NCBI GenBank assembly: GCA_041675885.1
Contig: JBAYSY010000008.1
Location: forward strand, 1 to 64,000
DNA from: JBAYSY01 sp041675885
GTDB lineage: Bacteria > Pseudomonadota > Alphaproteobacteria > Rhodobacterales > Rhodobacteraceae
Direction: 5' to 3'
Length of the DNA stretch: 64,000 bases
Part shown: in pieces, positions 59,313 to 64,000 of the stretch
Position numbering within the stretch: position 1 is the first letter of the stretch
Layout of the letters: the number at the start of each line of letters is the position of its first letter
Notes under the pieces: model-generated
The model's database searches: none
The model's input: the letters and a program-made list of their open reading frames with translations, nothing else
Told to the model about the DNA's origin: nothing
Made by a program: the position numbers and the translations under genes

Positions 59313-60146
59313 TCAGAGGGTCCGGCCCAGCCAGTCGCGAATCGCGGCGACCGATTCAGGTTCGTCGAGGAAGGGGATATGCGCCCGGCCCGGCACCTCG
59401 GCAAAGATCATGTCGGGGCGGCGGTGGCGCATTTCGGCGGTTGCCGCGACCGGCAACAGGTCGGAATTCGCCCCCCGGATCAGCGCCAGCGGCAGCCCCG
59501 CGCAGGCGTCGAACAGGGGCCAGAGGTCGGGTTGATCGCCCTCGACAGCCCCGAGGAACGCCTGCCGCAACTCGGGGTCGTAGTTGATCTTCAGCCCGTC
59601 CGGCGTCTCGATGTAATGCCGTGCCGCCTCTTCGTGCCAGCGGCTTTCGGGCACGCCCTCGAACCCGGTGGAAAAGGCGGCAAGCGCCTGCGCCGCCTCG
59701 TCCAGCGTCCGCGCCGCCGGGTTGCGGCCGACGGTATCGAAGATGCGTGCCAGCCCGGTTTGCTCAAGCTGCGGCCCGACGTCGTTCAGGCACAGCCCGG
59801 CCAGCCGGTCATGCGCCACCGCCGCCAGCATCATCCCGACCAGCCCCCCGCGCGAGGTGCCCAGCACCGCCGCCCGCCCGATTCCGAGATGGTCGAGCAG
59901 TTCCACCGCGTCGCGCCCTTCGCGCGGGACGGTATAGGTTCCGGCCCCGGTCCAGTCCGAGGCGCCCCGGCCGCGATAGTCCATGCGGACCACCCGGCAT
60001 CGCGGCAGATGCGGCAGCAGGTAATCGAAATCGGTGCTGTTGCGGGTAAGCCCGGAAAGGCACAGCAACACCGGCCCCGCCGTCCCGCCGCTGTCGCGAA
60101 AGGCGATGCGCGCCCCGTCCGAGGCGGTGAAATGCCGGACCGGCAT
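59313..60146 (-). CDS. Alpha/beta hydrolase
   Basis: Serine hydrolase of the alpha/beta fold, 277 residues. The nucleophile elbow is GTSRGGLVG (about residue 95-103), the oxyanion strand LCLSGLTRNSTDFDYLL near 28, and the catalytic His probably that of GRAHIPFLDEPESV near the C terminus. Substrate unknown. Its start shares a base with the fabI stop, making it the last gene of the fabA-fabB-fabI transcript, where an ester or thioester substrate would be plausible (inference). Confidence 0.85.
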   Translation of the reverse strand: MPVRHFTASDGARIAFRDSGGTAGPVLLCLSGLTRNSTDFDYLLPHLPRCRVVRMDYRGRGASDWTGAGTYTVPREGRDAVELLDHLGIGRAAVLGTSRGGLVGMMLAAVAHDRLAGLCLNDVGPQLEQTGLARIFDTVGRNPAARTLDEAAQALAAFSTGFEGVPESRWHEEAARHYIETPDGLKINYDPELRQAFLGAVEGDQPDLWPLFDACAGLPLALIRGANSDLLPVAATAEMRHRRPDMIFAEVPGRAHIPFLDEPESVAAIRDWLGRTL

Positions 60147-60934
60147 CAGATGTTCTCGGGCTGGGGCATCCCCAGCACGTGATAGCCGCCGTCGATCCGC
60201 ACGATCTCGCCCGTGGTGCAGGCGCCGTAATCCGACGCGAGCCAGACCGCGGTGCCGCCCACGGCCTCCAGCGTGGCATTGGCGCGCAAGGGGGCGTTCG
60301 CCTCGGTCTGGCGGTAGGTCTTGCGCGCCCCGCCGATCGCCGCGCCCGCCAGCGTCTTCATCGGGCCGGGGCTGAGCGCGTTCACCCGGATCTGCTGCGG
60401 CCCGAGGTCGTTCGCCAGATAGCGCACCGCCGATTCCAGCGCCGCCTTGGCCACGCCCATCACGTTGTAGAACGGCGTCACCCGGTTCGAGCCCTGATAG
60501 GTCAGCGTCAGCAGCGTGCCGCCATCCGGCATCAGTTCCGACGCCCGCCGCGCCACGTCGATGAAGCTGAAGCAGGAAACCGTCAGCGAGGTCTTGAAAT
60601 TCTCGCGCGTGGTGTTGATGAACCGGCCGGTGAGTTCGTTCTTGTCGGAATAGGCGATGGCATGGACGAGGAAATCCATCGTCCCCCATTCGTCCTTCAG
60701 CCGGGCGAAGGCCGCGTCGAGCGAGGCGTCGTCCGTCACATCGACATCGACCAGCAGCGATGCGTTGACCGAGGCCGCCAGCGGCTCCACCCGCTTGCCG
60801 AATGCCTCGCCCTGATAGGAGAACGCCAGTTCCGCCCCCTCGGAGGCCATGGCGCGCGCAATTCCCCAGGCAATGGAACGTTCGTTCGCCACCCCCATGA
60901 CAAGCCCGCGCTTGCCTTTCATCAGATCGGCCAT
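60146..60934 (-). CDS. fabI: Enoyl-ACP reductase (NADH)
   Basis: Reduces trans-2-enoyl-ACP to acyl-ACP in fatty acid synthesis. The 262-residue short-chain-dehydrogenase-type protein has GKRGLVMGVANERSIAWGIA (the FabI-type nucleotide loop), FSYQGEAFGKR, and the Tyr-x6-Lys active site in FYNVMGVAKAAL. Fabl-type enzymes are the targets of triclosan. It follows fabB closely on the minus strand. Confidence 0.95.
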   Translation of the reverse strand: MADLMKGKRGLVMGVANERSIAWGIARAMASEGAELAFSYQGEAFGKRVEPLAASVNASLLVDVDVTDDASLDAAFARLKDEWGTMDFLVHAIAYSDKNELTGRFINTTRENFKTSLTVSCFSFIDVARRASELMPDGGTLLTLTYQGSNRVTPFYNVMGVAKAALESAVRYLANDLGPQQIRVNALSPGPMKTLAGAAIGGARKTYRQTEANAPLRANATLEAVGGTAVWLASDYGACTTGEIVRIDGGYHVLGMPQPENI

Positions 60935-60943
60935 CCGCTGCCC

Positions 60944-62170
60944 CTATTCCACCTTGCTGAACACAAGCGTCGCATTGGTGCCGCCGAAGCCGAAGCTGTT
61001 CGACAGCACCGAATCGAACGCCACGCCCTCGCGCAGTTCGGTGGCTATTTCGCCGGGGCGCAATTCCGGGTCGAGCTGGGTGACGTTCGCCGAGGCGGCG
61101 ATGAAGCCACCCTGCATCATCAGGATCGAATAGATCGCCTCATGCACCCCGGTCGCGCCGAGGCTGTGGCCGGTCAGCGACTTGGTGGACGAGATCGGCG
61201 GCACCGCGTCGTCGCCGAACACCCGGCGGATCGCCTGCACCTCGGTCACGTCGCCCGCCGGGGTCGAGGTGCCGTGGGCGTTGATATAGCTGATCCTGCG
61301 GCCCTCGGGCAGGGTGGAAAGGGCAAGCCGCATCGACCTTTCGCCGCCCTCGCCCGAAGGGGCCACCATGTCGTGCCCGTCCGAGGTCGCGCCGTAGCCG
61401 GTCAGTTCCGCGTAGATTTTCGCGCCGCGCGCCTTCGCGTGTTCGTATTCCTCCAGCACCACCACGCCGCCGCCGCCGCCGATCACGAAGCCGTCGCGGG
61501 TCGCGTCGAAGGCGCGCGAGGCGGTCTCGGGCGTGTCGTTGTATTTCGACGACATCGCGCCCATGGCGTCGAACAGGCACGAAAGCGTCCAGTCCAGTTC
61601 CTCGCCGCCGCCGGCGAAGACGATATCCTGCTTGCCCATCTGGATCAGCTCCGCCCCGTTGCCGATGCAATGGGCCGAGGTCGAGCAGGCCGAGGTGATC
61701 GAATAGTTCACGCCCTTGATCTTGAACGGCGTCGCGAGACAGGCCGAATTGGTCGAGGACATGCAGCGGGTCACCATGAACGGCCCCATCCGCTTGGGCG
61801 CGCCCTTTTCGATGACGATCCTGTGCGCCTCGAAGAAGTTCGAGGTCGAGGGGCCGCCCGATCCCATGATCAGCCCGCTGCGCGGGTTCGACACGTCGCC
61901 CGGTTCCAGTCCCGAGTCGGCGATCGCCTGTTCCATGGCGATGAAGTTGTAGGCCGCCCCCGGCCCCATGAAGCGCAGGTTGCGCTTGTCGATATGGTCT
62001 TCCAGCACGATCTGCGGCATGCCGTGGATCTGGCTGCGGAAACCGTGTTCGGCATATTCCGGCGCGAAGACGATGCCCGAACGGCCCGCGCGCAGGCTGG
62101 CCTCCACTTCGGCCGGGTTGTTGCCGATGGGCGAGACGATCCCGATCCCGGTGATGACGACGCGGCGCAT
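60944..62170 (-). CDS. fabB: 3-oxoacyl-ACP synthase I
   Basis: Condensing enzyme for unsaturated fatty acid synthesis; joins malonyl-ACP to acyl-ACP. The 408-residue thiolase-fold protein has the nucleophile Cys162 in SITSACSTSAHCIG and the two catalytic histidines in INAHGTSTPAGD and TGHSLGATGVHEA. Pairing with fabA identifies it as the FabB type rather than FabF. It is 25 bp after fabA. Confidence 0.95.
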   Translation of the reverse strand: MRRVVITGIGIVSPIGNNPAEVEASLRAGRSGIVFAPEYAEHGFRSQIHGMPQIVLEDHIDKRNLRFMGPGAAYNFIAMEQAIADSGLEPGDVSNPRSGLIMGSGGPSTSNFFEAHRIVIEKGAPKRMGPFMVTRCMSSTNSACLATPFKIKGVNYSITSACSTSAHCIGNGAELIQMGKQDIVFAGGGEELDWTLSCLFDAMGAMSSKYNDTPETASRAFDATRDGFVIGGGGGVVVLEEYEHAKARGAKIYAELTGYGATSDGHDMVAPSGEGGERSMRLALSTLPEGRRISYINAHGTSTPAGDVTEVQAIRRVFGDDAVPPISSTKSLTGHSLGATGVHEAIYSILMMQGGFIAASANVTQLDPELRPGEIATELREGVAFDSVLSNSFGFGGTNATLVFSKVE

Positions 62171-62195
62171 GGGCGCACTCCCTGCAATGTTCCGG

Positions 62196-62705
62196 TCAGC
62201 TCTCGGACAGAGCGACCTTCATGTCCTTGACCTGATAGATCACCTCGCCGTCGGCTTCGACGATGCCATCGGCCACGCCCATCGTCAGGCGGCGGGTCTG
62301 GATCGCCTTGGTGAAATCGACCTTGTAGGTCAGCAGCTTGCGATCCGGACGGACCATGCCGGTCAGCTTGACCTCGCCCACGCCAAGCGCATAGCCCCGC
62401 CCCAGCCAGCCGCGCCAGCCGAGGTTGAAGCCGGTCAGCTGCCAGAGCCCGTCAAGCCCGAGGCAGCCCGGCATGATCGGGTTGCCGGGGAAGTGGCATT
62501 CGAAGAACCACAGGTCCGGGGTGATGTCGAATTCGGCCACCACATGGCCCTTGCCATGGGCGCCGCCGTCGGCGGAAATGTCGGTGATCCGGTCCATCAT
62601 CAGCATGGGCGGCTCGGGCAGTTGCGCATTGCCGGGGCCGAACAATTCGCCCCGCGCGCATCTGAGCAGGTCGTCCTTGTCGAAACGTCTCGGATACTGC
62701 GTCAC
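62196..62705 (-). CDS. fabA: 3-hydroxydecanoyl-ACP dehydratase/isomerase
   Basis: Dehydrates 3-hydroxydecanoyl-ACP and isomerises the product to the cis-3 form, starting the unsaturated branch. The 169-residue hot-dog protein has the active-site His71 and Asp85 in ECHFPGNPIMPGCLGLDGLW. The start is GTG at 62,705, preceded by AGGGAAAA. It leads the fabA-fabB-fabI run, divergent from irr. Confidence 0.95.
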   Translation of the reverse strand: MTQYPRRFDKDDLLRCARGELFGPGNAQLPEPPMLMMDRITDISADGGAHGKGHVVAEFDITPDLWFFECHFPGNPIMPGCLGLDGLWQLTGFNLGWRGWLGRGYALGVGEVKLTGMVRPDRKLLTYKVDFTKAIQTRRLTMGVADGIVEADGEVIYQVKDMKVALSES

Positions 62706-62899
62706 TTTTCCCTGCCCTTCCCGGCTGTGCGGCTTTTTTCTCCTGTATCACCCGGATCGGGAAGGTGGCAAGGCCGCCCCTGCGTGGCAGGCTGCGCGGG
62801 GCGGTCGGGTTTCCGGCCGCCGCCCGTGGATCGTGGCGGAGGGCCGAACCGCGACAGCTTATCCTTTGCCCTCTGTGGCGACGAGGAATCAGCCGGGGT

Positions 62900-62919
62900 G
62901 GCGGGCAATATTGCCCGCC
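62900..62919. repeat. Hairpin repeat GGCGGGCAATATTGCCCGCC
   Basis: Perfect 20-bp palindrome sharing its CGGGCAATATTGCCCG core with 32,022-32,037. Looser relatives occur at 56,871 and 57,125, so this is a small intergenic repeat family. Confidence 0.7.
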
Positions 62920-62983
62920 TACAGTGCCCCCGCCCGGGCAGGGCAAGGGCGCCGGATACCGGGCCGAAACGCTTTAGAACGAA

Positions 62984-63018
62984 TTTCATTTGAAAATCCC
63001 CCCGCCGCACCCTTATAT
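62984..63018 (+). promoter_or_regulatory. irr promoter with overlapping inverted repeat
   Basis: TTGAAA (62,990-62,995) and TTATAT (63,013-63,018) are 17 bp apart, and the ATG follows by seven bases. TTTCA-TT-TGAAA (62,984-62,995) overlaps the -35 element, and TTTAGAA lies at 62,973, both similar to halves of Irr-type iron control elements. Autoregulation is inferred. Confidence 0.5.
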
Positions 63019-63025
63019 TGCGGGG

Positions 63026-63466
63026 ATGATGGATGATTTCGCCCCGATGGCCGATCCGCTGGCGCAGCAGCGCGCCACCGAATGGCTCGCCCGCGTGGCC
63101 CTGCGCCCGACCCGGCAGCGGGTGGCGCTGGCCGAATTGCTGATCGGCGACGGCAGGGACCGCCACGTCACCGCCGAAAGCCTGTTCGCCGCCAGCCGCG
63201 CCACGGGCGGGAAAGTGTCGCTTGCCACCGTCTACAACACGCTGCGCGCCTTCTGCGACGCCGGGCTGATGCAGGAGGTGACGGTCGACGGATCGCGCAG
63301 CTATTTCGACACGCGCATGGACGACCATCCGCATTACTTCTGGGAAGACAGCGCCGAACTGACCGACGCGCCCTCTGAGGGGATGAAGATCGTCGGCCTG
63401 CCCGAGGCGCCGAAGGGCGCCGAGATCTCGCGCGTCGATGTGGTGATCCGCCTGCGTCGGATCTGA
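63026..63466 (+). CDS. irr: Fur-family regulator, Irr type
   Basis: Iron- and haem-responsive transcription factor. The 146-residue protein has a winged helix (VALRPTRQRVALAELLIG then VSLATVYNTLRAFCDAGLMQ) and the Fur-type dimer domain with the histidine-rich DDHPHYFWED. The absence of the usual C-terminal CxxC and the location next to fabA point to Irr rather than Fur. The ATG at 63,026 lies seven bases after the -10 element, so the mRNA may be leaderless; a TTG 12 codons upstream falls in the promoter and is unlikely. Confidence 0.87.
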   Translation: MMDDFAPMADPLAQQRATEWLARVALRPTRQRVALAELLIGDGRDRHVTAESLFAASRATGGKVSLATVYNTLRAFCDAGLMQEVTVDGSRSYFDTRMDDHPHYFWEDSAELTDAPSEGMKIVGLPEAPKGAEISRVDVVIRLRRI

Positions 63467-63504
63467 CCGGCCGCCCCCGGCGGATGCCCTGCCGGGGTGC
63501 GTCT

Positions 63505-63996
63505 TTATCCGGTCTCGAAATCCCCCGGCTGCGGCGGTGCGACCGGGGTGAACTGGCCGCGGTCGGGTTTGAGATCGACCAGCGGCGTGCCGTCAAGGCA
63601 ATCCAGCCCGCGCACCAGCAGCACCGGCCCCTCCACCCGTTCCAGCACCACCACCGAGGTGCCGATGGGGTTGGGCCGCACCGGAGAGCGCAGCGAGAAC
63701 ACGCCCCGGGCGTTGCCGTCGTTCGCCGGGCATTGCCTTACCAGGTCGCGCCGGGATTCGTGCAGCCAGTAAAGCACCTCCAGCCGGTCGAACCGTTCCA
63801 CGCCTTCAAGCCCCGCCACCCATGGCTCGAACAGTTCGATCCGGCACAGCGGCCCGTCGGCCCGTCCCTGCCGCGGCGTCATCGGCCGCGAGGTCCAGGG
63901 CGTGCGGATGCGGCCGATGAACATCAGCCCGGCGTCGGTGGCGGGGGGCGGTGTCACGGCGACCTCGCCCTCCCGGAGTTCGTTTTCGCGCACCAT
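63505..63996 (-). CDS. TrmO-type tRNA (t6A37) methyltransferase
   Basis: Methylates the N6 position of threonylcarbamoyl-adenosine-37 in tRNA (TrmO/TsaA, VirR-like family), using S-adenosylmethionine. The 163-residue protein shows FIGRIRTPW (near residue 26), CRIELFEPWV, RPNPIGTSVVVLERVEGPVL and LDLKP-like VDLKPDRG, all family motifs. It runs to the window edge: an ATG lies at 63,996 with TTG one codon further, and a start upstream of the window cannot be ruled out. It converges with irr. Confidence 0.88.
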   Translation of the reverse strand: MVRENELREGEVAVTPPPATDAGLMFIGRIRTPWTSRPMTPRQGRADGPLCRIELFEPWVAGLEGVERFDRLEVLYWLHESRRDLVRQCPANDGNARGVFSLRSPVRPNPIGTSVVVLERVEGPVLLVRGLDCLDGTPLVDLKPDRGQFTPVAPPQPGDFETG

Positions 63997-64000
63997 CAAT

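Larger units (their letters stand above)
62706..63025. other. Divergent region between fabA and irr
   Basis: 320 bp without a gene. It contains a perfect GGCGGGCAATATTGCCCGCC hairpin (62,900-62,919), the irr promoter at the right end, and TTGCCA with GATACA in fabA's direction near 62,740-62,769 as a weak promoter guess. No other structure is seen. Confidence 0.55.

Overview
The window is high-GC DNA (roughly 70% G+C by eye, third codon positions almost always G or C) from an alphaproteobacterium, most likely a member of the Rhodobacter/Paracoccus group (Rhodobacteraceae sensu lato). The support is gene order: petP-petR, xseB-ispA-dxs, fabI-fabB-fabA divergent from an irr-type regulator, folK-rpoZ-rsh-DUF2062, and hisD-UPF0262-LMW phosphatase. 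Nearly all the DNA is chromosomal housekeeping or transport. No tRNA, rRNA, CRISPR array or intact insertion sequence was found.

Layout. 0.1-9.6 kb: deoxynucleoside salvage (deoD, deoC, a two-domain ALDH16-type dehydrogenase) mixed with an aldo/keto reductase, two DMT exporters, an AEC transporter, S-formylglutathione hydrolase and a YaiI protein. 9.6-12.3 kb: a decayed HAD hydrolase, an ornithine cyclodeaminase-like protein and cyclopropane fatty acid synthase. 12.3-16.4 kb: a copper-tolerance locus (cueR, copA, copZ) with a RelE/HigBA-type toxin-antitoxin pair lying between copA and cueR. 16.6-23.4 kb: a family-5 (peptide-type) ABC importer whose operon continues into a phosphodiesterase and a tyrosine-phosphatase-like enzyme. 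23.4-31.7 kb: panC, an orphan second solute-binding protein, a DapA-like lyase, and a TetR-controlled RND efflux pair. 32.0-36.0 kb: two gamma-glutamyltransferases with a duplicated, inverted fragment between them. 36.2-38.6 kb: an orphan type VI secretion cargo cassette (PAAR, DUF4123 adaptor, probable SHH-type nuclease effector, probable immunity protein). 38.6-39.5 kb: IS110-family debris. 39.5-50.5 kb: ilvE, petPR, a deacetylase-like gene, xseB-ispA-dxs, an AbrB-family membrane protein, zapE, a flavoprotein and DUF2062. 50.6-54.7 kb: rsh, rpoZ, folK and a NYN nuclease gene. 54.7-59.1 kb: GNAT, NTF2-like, LMW phosphatase, UPF0262, hisD and a small conserved protein. 59.3-64 kb: an alpha/beta hydrolase, fabI-fabB-fabA, irr and trmO.

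How the genes work together. DeoD and DeoC would turn deoxynucleosides (via deoxyribose 5-phosphate) into glyceraldehyde 3-phosphate and acetaldehyde, and the adjoining ALDH would oxidise the aldehyde. The copper genes share two near-identical MerR-type promoters with 19-bp spacers, facing away from each other between copA and copZ. The ABC importer plus phosphodiesterase plus phosphatase suggests uptake and dephosphorylation of a phosphorylated solute.

The most unusual parts are the orphan type VI effector cassette, a dispersed palindromic repeat family with long inverted copies on both sides of hisD, the toxin-antitoxin module inside the copper locus, a 153-bp MITE-like element abutting the dxs stop codon, and a 40-bp perfect inverted repeat left by a rearrangement in the gamma-glutamyltransferase region.
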